Positions 16,122-24,498 of a DNA stretch of 64,000 bases are shown here, piece by piece. The notes under the pieces are model-generated. The model saw nothing but the letters and a program-made list of their open reading frames with translations, ran no database searches and had not been told where the DNA came from. Each line of letters starts with the position of its first letter. Position 1 is the first letter of the stretch. The translations under genes and the position numbers were made by a program. Source of the DNA: Prosthecodimorpha hirschii (GTDB lineage: Bacteria; Pseudomonadota; Alphaproteobacteria; Rhizobiales; Ancalomicrobiaceae); NCBI RefSeq assembly GCF_001305515.1, contig NZ_LJYW01000001.1, positions 5,306,857 to 5,370,856 on the forward strand, given 5' to 3'.

Positions 16122-16680
16122 CTTCTCCCCCCTTGGGGTGGAGAAGGGGGTAACGCGTTGTGGGATTGGGGAAACCGACGCGCGCGATGAGGGATTGCCG
16201 ACATCAACCCGACCGATCTCCCGGCTCCTTCCCCTTCGCCCCCTGCCAAGGGGGAGAAGGTGCCCGAAGGGCGGATGAGGGGGCCTGGATGCCGCGGCGT
16301 GGCGCAGGTCTCGCGGTTCGCGTCGGCAAGGCCCGCAGCCGGACCGCGGCCTTGGGGCGTTGACGGACGATCGACCCCCTCATCCGCCCTTCGGGCACCT
16401 TCTCCCCCCTTGGGGGGGCGAAGGGGATAACGCGTTGCGGGATCGGGGAAATCGGCGCGCGCGGTGCGTCGGCTCCTTCCCCTTCGCTCCGGGTCAAGGG
16501 GAGAAGGGGATAACGCGTTGCGGGATTGGGGAAATCGGCGCGCGCGGTGCGTCGGCTCCTTTCCCTTCGGCCCGTGCCAAGGGGAGAAGGGGATAGCGCG
16601 TTGAAGAGTCTGTGAAATCGGCGGCGTTGATCTTCCGGCTCTTGCCCCTTCGCCTCCGCGTTGGGAGGGCTGGACGCAGG
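16122..16680. repeat. REP-like array with 83-bp units
   Basis: No gene. The region begins with the right half of the split REP (16122-16150), followed by units built on TAACGCGTTG...GGGGAAATCGGCGCGCGCG...GGCTCCTTCCCCTTCG...AAGGGGAGAAGGGGA. TAACGCGTTG starts at 16151 and 16428 and again at 16511 and 16594, the last three with an exact 83-bp period. The units contain CCTTCTCCCC/GGGGAGAAGG arms that can fold as hairpins. An intact IS target (GCACCTTCTCC) occurs at 16395-16405 and an inverted one at 16253-16263. The 53-bp copy matching 14936-14988 lies at 16349-16401. Confidence 0.8.
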
Positions 16681-16718
16681 ATGGGGCGCTAATGAAAACC
16701 AAAATCGCGGGGGCCGAA

Positions 16719-16751
16719 ACGGCAACGGCGCCCCCGGGGAGGGGCGCCGCT
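16719..16751 (-). terminator. Terminator of the TAXI-type binding protein gene
   Basis: On the minus strand a 9-bp perfect stem (16741-16749 with 16726-16734, CGGCGCCCC/GGGGCGCCG) with a six-base loop is followed by a short T-containing tract. It lies 45 bases past the stop of the minus-strand gene. The U-run is weak but the position fits. Confidence 0.6.
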
Positions 16752-16793
16752 CGGAAAGGCAAGGGCGTCGACCGGGTGGTCGGCGCGATCGGG

Positions 16794-17771
16794 TCACTTC
16801 ATGCCGCGGATGGCTTCCTCGGCCTTGTCGACCAGATCCTTGGCGACGGTCTGGCTGGCTGAATAGGCGCGGTTGAACAGCGAGACGGTCGGGCCGGACT
16901 TCGGCAGCAGCTTCTCGCGCGGCATGCCCTTGACCAGCTTGATCAGGTCTTCCTTGTTGGTGCGCTGGTTGGTGCCGGCCGGCAGCACGTCGGCCGGCTG
17001 GGTGATCAGCATGATCGGCGTGGCGATGGTGGTCACCTCGACGGCGTTCTTGATGAAGCCGGCCTCGGTCACCGGGCGGGTCTCGATCACGTAGACATTC
17101 TGGCCGTTGACCTGCTGGTTGACCAGCGCGCGGGCGACGACCGGGATGAAGTGGCCCTTCTTCTCGACCACGGTCTTGAAGTTGGCATTGGCCGGATCGG
17201 GCAGCTGGACGAAAAGCGCGATCGTGTTGTCGGAGGCGAGCGCCATCTCGATCGCCTTGGAGGCCGATTCGGCATAGGTGATCTGGGCCGCCTCGATGCG
17301 GGTGAAGACGTTCGGCAGCACCTTCTTCATATTCTCGAAGGTCTGCGCGGCGCCCGAGCCCTGCGGCGGCAGCACCAGCTTGACGCGGGTGATGATGCGC
17401 ACCACGTCGCCGAACTGGGTCAGGTTCTTGGAGACGAAATAGACGCCCTCATTGGCGAGGTCGGCGCGAATCGTATGGAGCTTCTTGGCCGCATCCGGAT
17501 TGGCGGCCGCCCAGTTGGCGAAGGCGTCGGTCTGCACCATGGCGATGCCGTCCTGGTCGGCCAGAACCTTCTCGATATTGTCGAGCGAACCCTTGGTCTC
17601 GACGCAGTTCGGCGTGAAGCCTTCGTTGCGCAGGCCATCCAGCATGGCCGGGCAGAGCGTGCCGAAATAGGCGCCGGCCTTGCCGCCCGAATAGATGTTC
17701 TGCGCCGCGCTCGCGCCGGCTCCGGCGATCGCGATCAGCGCGGCCACGGCGATGGTCTTCAGCATCTGCAT
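16794..17771 (-). CDS. TAXI-type TRAP transporter solute-binding protein, orphan
   Basis: A 325-residue exported protein with a signal peptide (residues 1-23, cleavage after ASA). The mature start is NIYSGGKAGAYFGTLCPAML, which recalls the glycine-rich ligand-binding strand of TAXI-family binding proteins; two lobes and a total length near 320 also fit. Known TAXI proteins deliver substrates such as glutamate to DctQM-type membrane subunits, but no TRAP membrane component is encoded here. The protein is therefore either an orphan or serves another role. The start is the upstream ATG of MQMLKT because GGAG lies 7 bases before it. It is divergent from dnaG (198 bases between). Confidence 0.65.
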   Translation of the reverse strand: MQMLKTIAVAALIAIAGAGASAAQNIYSGGKAGAYFGTLCPAMLDGLRNEGFTPNCVETKGSLDNIEKVLADQDGIAMVQTDAFANWAAANPDAAKKLHTIRADLANEGVYFVSKNLTQFGDVVRIITRVKLVLPPQGSGAAQTFENMKKVLPNVFTRIEAAQITYAESASKAIEMALASDNTIALFVQLPDPANANFKTVVEKKGHFIPVVARALVNQQVNGQNVYVIETRPVTEAGFIKNAVEVTTIATPIMLITQPADVLPAGTNQRTNKEDLIKLVKGMPREKLLPKSGPTVSLFNRAYSASQTVAKDLVDKAEEAIRGMK

Positions 17772-17969
17772 GAATGTCTCCTGCCCATTGGCGAAAAGGA
17801 ATGTCGCCCCCTGCGTCCGCAGCCTCCCGCCGCGACCCGCCCGCGCGCGGGACTGTCCCCGCAAACTCGGTCGGATTCATGACCAAGCAGAATGGGCTTC
17901 GGGCAAAATCCTGTCGATGGCAATGGCGAAAGTCGAACACGGGCAAGGGCGATCGGGTATGATCGCGCC

Positions 17970-19901
17970 ATGAAGTTCCCGCCCAACATTCTTGACGAAA
18001 TCCGCGCCCGGCTGCCCGTCTCCGCCGTGGTCGGCCGGCGCGTGCGGCTGAAGAAGCAGGGCCGGGAATATGCCGGCCTGTCGCCGTTCAATCCGGAGAA
18101 GACGCCGAGCTTCTTCGTCAACGACCACAAGGGCTTCTATCACTGCTTCTCGTCCGGCAAGCATGGCGACGTGTTCCGCTTCCTGATGGAGACGGAGGGC
18201 TTGAGCTTCCCCGAGGCGGTCGAGCGGCTGGCGGCGGAGGCCGGGGTACCGCTGCCCAAGCCCGACCAGCGCGAGGTGGTGCGCGAGCGCCAGCGCGCCA
18301 GCCTCGCCGACGTGGTCGAATTGGCCTGCCAGTTCTTCCAGGAGACCTTCCGCCTCTCGGCCGGCGCGACCGCGCGGGGCTATGCCGAGCGGCGCGGGCT
18401 GCGGCCGGAGACCATCCGCGAATTCCGCATCGGCGCGGCGCCGGCCGAGCGCGACGCCCTGAAGCGGCACCTGATCGGCCGCGGCGTCGACGAGCGCTCG
18501 ATGATCGATGCCGGGCTTCTGATCGAGCCCGACGACGGCCGGCCGAGCTACGACCGGTTCCGCAACCGCCTGATCATCCCGATCCAGGACGAGCGCGGCC
18601 GGGTGGTCGCCTTCGGCGGTCGCGCGCTCGGACCCGACGACAAGCCGAAATACCTGAACTCGCCGGAGACCGAGCTCTTCCACAAGGGGCTGATGCTGTT
18701 CAACGGCCATCGCGCCCGCGCGGCGGCCCATGAGAGCGGCCAGATCGTGGTGGTGGAGGGCTATCTCGACGCCATCGCGGTGGTGCAGGCCGGCATCGGC
18801 TCGGTGGTGGCGACGCTCGGCACGGCCTTCACGGAGGAGCAGATCCAGCGCATGTGGCGCTTCGCGCCCGAGCCGGTCGTCTGCTTCGACGGCGACCGCG
18901 CCGGCATCAGCGCCGCCCATCGCGCGATCGACCGCATCCTGCCGCATCTGAAGAGCGGCTTCTCGTTCAATTTCTGCTTCCTGCCCGACGGCAAGGACCC
19001 GGACGAACTGATCGCCGGCGGCGGCCGCGAGGCCTTCCTCGCCGAGATCCAGCGCGCCGTGCCGCTGGCCGAGGTGCTGTGGGAGCGGGAGACCGCCGGC
19101 GCGACCATCGACACGCCGGAACGCAAGGCGGCGCTCGAAAAGCGGCTCGAAGACCTGACCGCGGAGATCCGCGATCCGCGCGTCCAGAAGGGCTACCGGC
19201 TGCGCTACCGCCTGCGGCTCTCCAACCTGTTCTGGCAATCCGAGCGGCGCGACCGCAATGCCGCGCCGAAAGGGGCGCCGGCGCCGGCCTTGCACCAGGA
19301 CGGCGAACTGGCCGGCGTCGAGCGGATCGTGCTCGGCCTGTCGATCGAGTATCCGGACATCTTCGAGGGCGCGCTCGACCGCATGATCGATCTCGATTTC
19401 GGCATCGAGCCGCACGAGGCGTTCAAGCGCGAATTGACCCGGATCGCGACCGATTGCGACGACAAGTCGGTGGCGCAGTTCTATTCGGAGATGGACCAGC
19501 GCTTCTTCTTCCTCATGAAGGAGATCCACGGCGAGGACGAGATCGAGCCCGACGGCCGCGTCGTCACCCATCGCGGCCACCGCCTGCGCGAGCGCTTCCC
19601 GATCCTGAGGTTCCATCCGCCGGAGGATTACGTCGCCCGCTGCCTCTGGCACTTCCTCGACCGGATCGAACTGAAGGCGATGGAACGCGATCTCGACCGC
19701 GCCGTCGCCGAAGTCGGCCCGGACGCCGACGAGACGGTCGAAATCCGCATCCTGGAACTGTCGCGCGAGGTGGTCCGCCGGCGCGAGGAATTCGCCCATC
19801 GCGAACAGGAACTGGCCGAGGAGGCCAAACTGATCCGCGCCGCCTTCGGCGCCGACAAGGACACCGGTCCGGTCTTCGCGCCGGTGGGTATCAAGCGGTG
19901 A
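17970..19901 (+). CDS. dnaG: DNA primase
   Basis: A 643-residue primase. The N-terminal CHC2-type domain is recognisable (LSPFNPEKTPSF, FYHCFSSGKHGDVFRF). However, three of the four usual zinc ligands are replaced (Ser/Asn instead of C-x2-H, Ser instead of the last Cys), as I recall for rhizobial primases. The TOPRIM catalytic core follows with VVVEGYLDAIAV (about 264-275), LGTAFT and VCFDGDRAG (about 305-313), and a C-terminal helicase-binding region ends the protein. It makes RNA primers at the replication fork. rpoD, the common downstream neighbour of dnaG, is not here; the gene is followed by 700 bases of repeats. The start MKFPPNIL matches the family. Confidence 0.95.
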   Translation: MKFPPNILDEIRARLPVSAVVGRRVRLKKQGREYAGLSPFNPEKTPSFFVNDHKGFYHCFSSGKHGDVFRFLMETEGLSFPEAVERLAAEAGVPLPKPDQREVVRERQRASLADVVELACQFFQETFRLSAGATARGYAERRGLRPETIREFRIGAAPAERDALKRHLIGRGVDERSMIDAGLLIEPDDGRPSYDRFRNRLIIPIQDERGRVVAFGGRALGPDDKPKYLNSPETELFHKGLMLFNGHRARAAAHESGQIVVVEGYLDAIAVVQAGIGSVVATLGTAFTEEQIQRMWRFAPEPVVCFDGDRAGISAAHRAIDRILPHLKSGFSFNFCFLPDGKDPDELIAGGGREAFLAEIQRAVPLAEVLWERETAGATIDTPERKAALEKRLEDLTAEIRDPRVQKGYRLRYRLRLSNLFWQSERRDRNAAPKGAPAPALHQDGELAGVERIVLGLSIEYPDIFEGALDRMIDLDFGIEPHEAFKRELTRIATDCDDKSVAQFYSEMDQRFFFLMKEIHGEDEIEPDGRVVTHRGHRLRERFPILRFHPPEDYVARCLWHFLDRIELKAMERDLDRAVAEVGPDADETVEIRILELSREVVRRREEFAHREQELAEEAKLIRAAFGADKDTGPVFAPVGIKR

Positions 19902-20603
19902 GGGCTACGATCGGGTTTGGGGAGTCCGATTGCGATCCCGGCTACGGAGCCGCGGGCGACCTTGCGGATGAGCGCCGCAGATTATTGTTTTCATTCACGA
20001 TTTTGACGCCGAACTGACGCGAGTAGGCCCCGGATCGGCGGCCCTGACGGGCCTTGTCCGAGGATGCGCTGCGAGATTGGCGATCACCTCGGATTGTGCC
20101 GGCGGAAACTCGATTTCCCATCGCATTCCCGGCCGGAGCGCAGCGGAGAGCCGGGACCCACTCTGCCGACGAAGTGCAATAAAGCTATGTTTTCATTCGC
20201 GATCTTGACGCGGAACGGACGCGAGTAGGCCCCGGATCGGCGGCCCTGACGGGCCTTGTCCGGGGATGCGCTGCGAGATTGGCGATCATCTCGGGTTGTG
20301 GCGGCGGAAATTCGATCTCCCATCGCATTCGCGGCCGGAGCGATAGCGGAGAGCCGGCGGCCCACTCTGCAGGCGAAGTGCAATAAAGCTATGTTTTCAT
20401 TGGTGATCTTGAGGCGGACACCATGCAGGCCGAGCCTGATAGGCCTGCTCCCGGGATGCGGTCGTGAGTGCGGGCCCGAACGGAGTGGCCGGTCGGGCGA
20501 GACGTGTCAACGCGCCGCTGATGCCGGTCCGTCCGCCCGCCCTTTGACCCCGCTGCCCGGTTCGGCATAGAAGAGCCTCCCGCCTCGTCCAGCCGGTGGA
20601 CCC
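19902..20603. other. Gene-free region with a 203-bp tandem duplication
   Basis: No gene. Unit 1 (19987-20188) and unit 2 (20189-20392) are about 85-90% identical and a third, truncated start follows at 20393. Each unit opens with GTTTTCATT and carries CGGCGGCCCTGACGGGCC and a CCGGCCGGAGCG-type hairpin sequence common in rhizobial intergenic DNA. The two complete units close with CAATAAAGCTAT. The aroC promoter must lie in the last 200 bases. Confidence 0.75.
19987..20415. repeat. Tandem repeat, about 203-bp units (two full, one partial)
   Basis: GTTTTCATT markers at 19987, 20189 and 20393 give spacings of 202 and 204. CAATAAAGCTAT occurs just before the second and the third marker. The internal blocks GAGTAGGCCCCGGATCGGCG and GATGCGCTGCGAGATTGGCG are identical in both full units. 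Confidence 0.85.
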
Positions 20604-21710
20604 ATGTCGCACAACAGTTTCGGCCATCTCTTCCGCGTCACCACCTGGGGCGAGAGCCATGGGCCGGCGCTCGGCTGCGTCGTCGACGGCTGTCCGCCGG
20701 GGCTGCCGCTGACCGCGGCCGACATCCAGGTCTGGCTCGACCGGCGCAAGCCCGGGCAGTCGCGCTTCGTCACGCAGCGGCGCGAGCCGGACGAGGTCGA
20801 GATCCTGTCGGGCGTGTTCGAGGACGAGCGCACCGGCGGCCAGCGCACCACCGGCACGCCGATCTCGCTGATGATCCGCAACGTCGACCAGCGCTCGAAA
20901 GACTATAACGACATCCGCGACAAGTTCCGGCCCGGCCACGCGGATTTCACCTATGACGCCAAATACGGCATCCGCGACTATCGCGGCGGCGGGCGGTCGT
21001 CGGCGCGCGAGACGGCGGCCCGGGTGGCGGCCGGCGGGGTCGCCCGCAAGGTGCTCGACGCGGCCGTGCCGGGCGGCGTGACGGTGCGCGGCGCGCTGGT
21101 GCAGATGGGGCCGCACAAGATCGATCGCGCCCGCTGGGACTGGGCCGAGGTCGATCGCAATCCCTTCTTCTGCCCCGATGCCGAGGCGGCGGCCCGCTTC
21201 GAGGCCTATCTGGACGGCATCCGCAAGGCCGGGTCCTCGGTCGGCGCGGTGCTCGAGATCGTCGCCGAGAATGTGCCGCCGGGCTGGGGCGCGCCGATCT
21301 ACGGCAAGCTCGACCAGGACATCGCCGCCGCGCTGATGTCGATCAACGCCGTCAAGGGCGTCGAGATCGGCGCCGGCTTCGGCGCGGCCGAACTGACCGG
21401 CGAGGAGAATGCCGACGAGATCTATCTGAGGCAGGACGGCACGCCGGAATTCCGCTCCAACCAGTCGGGCGGCATCCTCGGCGGCATCTCGTCGGGCCAG
21501 CCGATCGTGGCGCGCTTCGCCGTCAAGCCGACATCCTCGATCCTGACCCCGCGCAAGACCATCGACAAGGCCGGCAACGCCACCGAGATCCTGACCAAGG
21601 GTCGCCACGACCCCTGCGTCGGCATTCGCGGCGTGCCGGTCGGCGAGGCCATGGTGGCGATCGTGCTGGCCGACCATTTCCTGCGCCATCGCGGCCAGAC
21701 GGGACGGTGA
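20604..21710 (+). CDS. aroC: Chorismate synthase
   Basis: A 368-residue enzyme of the last shikimate-pathway step, converting 5-enolpyruvylshikimate-3-phosphate to chorismate with reduced FMN. All family signatures are present: [14 protein letters not shown] near the N-terminus (about 14-27), [18 protein letters not shown] (about 129-146) and the C-terminal KPTSSI and [14 protein letters not shown]. The protein is cytosolic. The start [20 protein letters not shown] is the canonical one. It is followed after 101 bases by ribBX; both enzymes are linked to flavin metabolism, though no shared operon is proven. Confidence 0.97.
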   Translation: MSHNSFGHLFRVTTWGESHGPALGCVVDGCPPGLPLTAADIQVWLDRRKPGQSRFVTQRREPDEVEILSGVFEDERTGGQRTTGTPISLMIRNVDQRSKDYNDIRDKFRPGHADFTYDAKYGIRDYRGGGRSSARETAARVAAGGVARKVLDAAVPGGVTVRGALVQMGPHKIDRARWDWAEVDRNPFFCPDAEAAARFEAYLDGIRKAGSSVGAVLEIVAENVPPGWGAPIYGKLDQDIAAALMSINAVKGVEIGAGFGAAELTGEENADEIYLRQDGTPEFRSNQSGGILGGISSGQPIVARFAVKPTSSILTPRKTIDKAGNATEILTKGRHDPCVGIRGVPVGEAMVAIVLADHFLRHRGQTGR

Positions 21711-21811
21711 TCCCGACGGGCGCCGGGTCTGCGTCCGGCGGGCTTCAGTATTGCTGAAAGGTTGGCGCTTCTTTCGTTGCGCCTGAATGGGGCCGGCGCT
21801 AAGGTCCCGGC

Positions 21812-23167
21812 ATGCGCCTCGACGACTTCCTCGCCGGCCGCGGCGAGAGCCGCTCCGCCTTCGCCCGCCGCGCCGGCCTGTCGCCGGCCGCGGTGACGGC
21901 CTTGTGCAACGATCCGGAGGTCTGGATCGGCCGCGAGACCGCGGCGCGGATCGCCGAGGCCACCGGCGGCGCCGTCACCCCCAACGACTTTCTCGGCCTG
22001 TCCGGACGGGACCGGGTCTTCACGGAGCAGATCATGTCGCAGGAACGCGTCGCCGAAGCCATCCGGGCTTTCGAGAAGGGCGAGATCGTGGTCGTCACCG
22101 ACGACGACGATCGCGAGAACGAGGGCGATCTGATCGTCGCCGCCGTCCATGCCACCACCGAGAAGATGGCCTTCATCATCCGCCACACCTCCGGCATCGT
22201 CTGCACGCCGATCACCCGCGAGGAGGCCCGCCGGCTGCATCTCGAACCGATGGTGGCGGTTAACGACGCGCCGCATTCGACCGCCTTCACGGTCTCGATC
22301 GACTATCGGCACGGCACCACGACCGGCATCTCGGCCGAGGAGCGGACCGCGACGGTGCGCGCGCTGGCCAATCCCAATGTCGGCGCCGGCGATTTCGTCC
22401 GCCCGGGCCACATCTTCCCGCTGGTCGCCCGCGAGGGCGGCGTGCTGATGCGCTCCGGCCATACGGAAGCCGCGGTCGATCTCTGCCGGCTGGCCGGCCT
22501 GCCGCAGGTCGGCGTCATCTCCGAACTGGTCAATGACGACGGCACCGTCAAGCGCGGCGCGCAGGTCGCCGAATTCGCCCGCCAGCACGGGCTGAAGACA
22601 GTCTCGGTCGCCGACCTGATCGCCTATCGCCAGCGCAACGAGCGGCTGGTCGAGAAGATCGAGGATTTCGAGATCGACACCCCGGCCGGCAAGGCGCAGG
22701 CGATCACCTTCCGCACGCCGTTCGATCCGATGCATCACCTGGCGGTGGTGTTCGGCGACATCCGCGACGGCCGCGCGGTGCCGGTCCGGCTGCATCTGGA
22801 AAGCGTGGTCGGCGACGTGTTCGGTCCCTCCCGCACGCTCGATCTCCTGATGAAGCGTTTCGCCGAGAAGGGCCGCGGCGTGATCGTCTATCTGCGCGAG
22901 GGCTCGGTCGGCGTCGCCCGCTCGGCCTCCCGGCCGCGCGACGGGCTGAAGGGCGTCGACGGCGCGACCCATGCCCCCGACGAGGCCGAGGGCCACGGCT
23001 CGGCGTCGATCCGGGCGGAGAACTGGCGCGAGATCGGCCTCGGCGCGCAGATCCTGAAGGCGCTCGGCGTCGGCTCGATCCATCTGATCTCCAGCAAGGC
23101 GCGGCGCTATGTCGGCCTGGAGGGCTTCGGCATCGAGATCGAAGGCACCGAGGCGCCGGAAGCCTGA
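21812..23167 (+). CDS. ribB: 3,4-dihydroxy-2-butanone-4-phosphate synthase, RibBX type with N-terminal HTH
   Basis: A 451-residue fusion. Residues 1-70 look like a Cro/CI-type helix-turn-helix (SRSAFARRAGLSPAAVTALC ... TAARIAEATGG). Residues 75-285 are the RibB domain making the four-carbon riboflavin precursor from ribulose-5-phosphate (DDDDRENEGDL and RSGHTEAAVDL active-site segments). Residues 290-445 are a GTP-cyclohydrolase-II-like RibX domain that lacks the zinc-binding cysteines, so GTP cyclohydrolase activity is unlikely. RibBX proteins are known in rhizobia. An internal ATG at 22034 (MSQERVAEAI) would yield a conventional RibBX without the HTH, so the start is debatable. The HTH segment nevertheless has normal codon use and an open frame. 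No FMN riboswitch was found in the 101 bases upstream. Confidence 0.9.
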   Translation: MRLDDFLAGRGESRSAFARRAGLSPAAVTALCNDPEVWIGRETAARIAEATGGAVTPNDFLGLSGRDRVFTEQIMSQERVAEAIRAFEKGEIVVVTDDDDRENEGDLIVAAVHATTEKMAFIIRHTSGIVCTPITREEARRLHLEPMVAVNDAPHSTAFTVSIDYRHGTTTGISAEERTATVRALANPNVGAGDFVRPGHIFPLVAREGGVLMRSGHTEAAVDLCRLAGLPQVGVISELVNDDGTVKRGAQVAEFARQHGLKTVSVADLIAYRQRNERLVEKIEDFEIDTPAGKAQAITFRTPFDPMHHLAVVFGDIRDGRAVPVRLHLESVVGDVFGPSRTLDLLMKRFAEKGRGVIVYLREGSVGVARSASRPRDGLKGVDGATHAPDEAEGHGSASIRAENWREIGLGAQILKALGVGSIHLISSKARRYVGLEGFGIEIEGTEAPEA

Positions 23168-23189
23168 TCGGGACGAGACAGGGCGGCGC

Positions 23190-23279
23190 CGGATCGGAGA
23201 TCCGCGTCGGATCTGCGATCCGCGTCGGATCTGCGATCCGCGTCGGATCTGCGATCCGCGCCGGATCCGAGATCCCCGC
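23190..23279. repeat. Five tandem 18-bp repeats, each a GGATC-N3-GATCC palindrome
   Basis: Units begin at 23190, 23208, 23226, 23244 and 23262. The second and third are identical, the fourth differs at one base and the outer two are diverged. Each unit has a 13-bp dyad (GGATCTGCGATCC), giving a row of small hairpins just after ribBX. There are no spacers, so it is not a CRISPR. Confidence 0.9.
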
Positions 23280-23367
23280 CGAGTCCTGGCGTCTGTAAGC
23301 GAATGTGAATGGTTCCGATCTAGTCTTCCGTCCCTGACGGCCGCCAGTGGCCGGGAGGGCGGACGGC

Positions 23368-24498
23368 ATGGCGGGGGACGGCGGCGGCGACCGGCTCGAA
23401 TGGCTCGACGGGCTGCGCGGCCTCGCCGCGCTCGCGGTCGCCCTGTTCTGGCACTATGTCCATTTCGTCGATCCCTACCAGGACTCGTCCCTGACCATCG
23501 CATCGGCGCCGGGGGCCGGGCTGCCGGGGATCGGCGCGCTCTACCGGCACGGCTATCTGGCGGTCGACCTGTTCTTCCTCTTGTCCGGCCTCGTCTTCCA
23601 CCACGTCTATGCCGCCCGCATCGCGGCCGGGCGGATCGGTTTCGGCACCTTCCTGGCCCTGCGCCTGACCCGGCTCTACCCGGCCCATCTGGCCGGATTC
23701 GGTGCGACGGCGGCTCTGATCGCACTGGCCGGCGGCCTCGGCGTGACCGGAGCGGGTGGGGCGGCCGGCTTCCTCGGCAATCTGGTGCTGGTCAACGACG
23801 GCACCGCGTTCAACCATCCGTCCTGGTCGCTGACGGTGGAGATGGCGCTTTACGGGCTGTTCTTTCTCGCGATGCGGACCGCTGGCCCCGCGCTCGCGCC
23901 GCCGGTGATGATCCTCGCCGGCATCTGGATCTTCCTGAAGACCGATCTCTTCATCCTGACCGGCTTCGCCCGCGGCCTGATCGGCTTCTTCCTGGCGGTC
24001 GGGGCGGCCGAGGCGGTGCGCTGCCTCCGGTCCGGCGCGCGGCCCTCGCCGGTGCTGCTGGTCGGGCTCGCGGCGACGCTGCCCTTCTGCTGGTGGATCA
24101 AGACCTTCGCGTTCGATCTCGTCGCGCTGGCCGGGATCGGCGCGATCGCCGCCCTGGCGCCGCTCAGGCGTCTGGCCTCTGCCGCCCCGCTGCGCGGCCT
24201 GGGCGCGATCAGCCTTGCCGTCTACATGGTCCACCTGCCGATCCAACTCGGGCTGATCTGGCTCTGGCAAGGCATCGGCAGCGTCCCGCCGGCCGATCGG
24301 GTCTGGTTCTGGGCGCTCTATGCCGGATCGGTGCTGGCGATCGCGACCGTGTTCCACCGGACCTGCGAGGTCCCGTTGCGCGAGGCTCTGCGCCGCCGTC
24401 TGCTGGCCGGACGCCGGTCCGATGGCGGGCCCGCACCCGTCTCCGTCGCGGCGGTTCCTGCCCCTTCGCTGCCTCGGGGGCGGGCGGCCGAAGGGTAG
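23368..24498 (+). CDS. Acyltransferase 3 family membrane protein (OafA/YrhL-like)
   Basis: A 376-residue integral membrane protein with about ten hydrophobic segments. It starts with the family hallmark RLEWLDGLRGLAALAV, has the conserved VDLFFLLSGLVF and a RLTRLYPAHL basic segment. Proteins of this family O-acylate (usually O-acetylate) exported sugars, peptidoglycan or lipids at the inner membrane. The substrate cannot be deduced, and no glycan genes adjoin. The ATG at 23368 is preferred to an in-frame ATG at 23347 because GGGAGG lies 10-15 bases before it. It ends in a Pro/Arg-rich tail. Confidence 0.85.
   Translation: MAGDGGGDRLEWLDGLRGLAALAVALFWHYVHFVDPYQDSSLTIASAPGAGLPGIGALYRHGYLAVDLFFLLSGLVFHHVYAARIAAGRIGFGTFLALRLTRLYPAHLAGFGATAALIALAGGLGVTGAGGAAGFLGNLVLVNDGTAFNHPSWSLTVEMALYGLFFLAMRTAGPALAPPVMILAGIWIFLKTDLFILTGFARGLIGFFLAVGAAEAVRCLRSGARPSPVLLVGLAATLPFCWWIKTFAFDLVALAGIGAIAALAPLRRLASAAPLRGLGAISLAVYMVHLPIQLGLIWLWQGIGSVPPADRVWFWALYAGSVLAIATVFHRTCEVPLREALRRRLLAGRRSDGGPAPVSVAAVPAPSLPRGRAAEG

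Larger units (their letters stand above)
14989..16124 (+). mobile_element. IS110-family insertion sequence, complete
   Basis: About 1136 bp, bounded on both sides by the trinucleotide CTT (14986-14988 and 16122-16124). This is the short core expected for IS110 elements, which have no terminal inverted repeats. Joining the flanks rebuilds a REP-like repeat nearly identical to the intact one at 16370-16430, which fixes both ends. The long non-coding end is upstream of the transposase (179 bases) and only 15 bases lie between the stop and the CTT at the right boundary. This makes it an IS110-group rather than an IS1111-group element. Nothing in the element looks degenerate. Confidence 0.88.

Noticed and set aside
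17877-19799. A 640-codon minus-strand frame over dnaG
   Set aside because: Antisense shadow of a certain dnaG gene; Asp/Arg/His-rich composition without motifs.
21711-21811. FMN riboswitch before ribBX
   Set aside because: The gap is 101 bases and shows none of the conserved RFN-element blocks.
23190-23279. Direct repeats considered as a CRISPR array
   Set aside because: Units are contiguous and only 18 bp, without spacers or cas genes.
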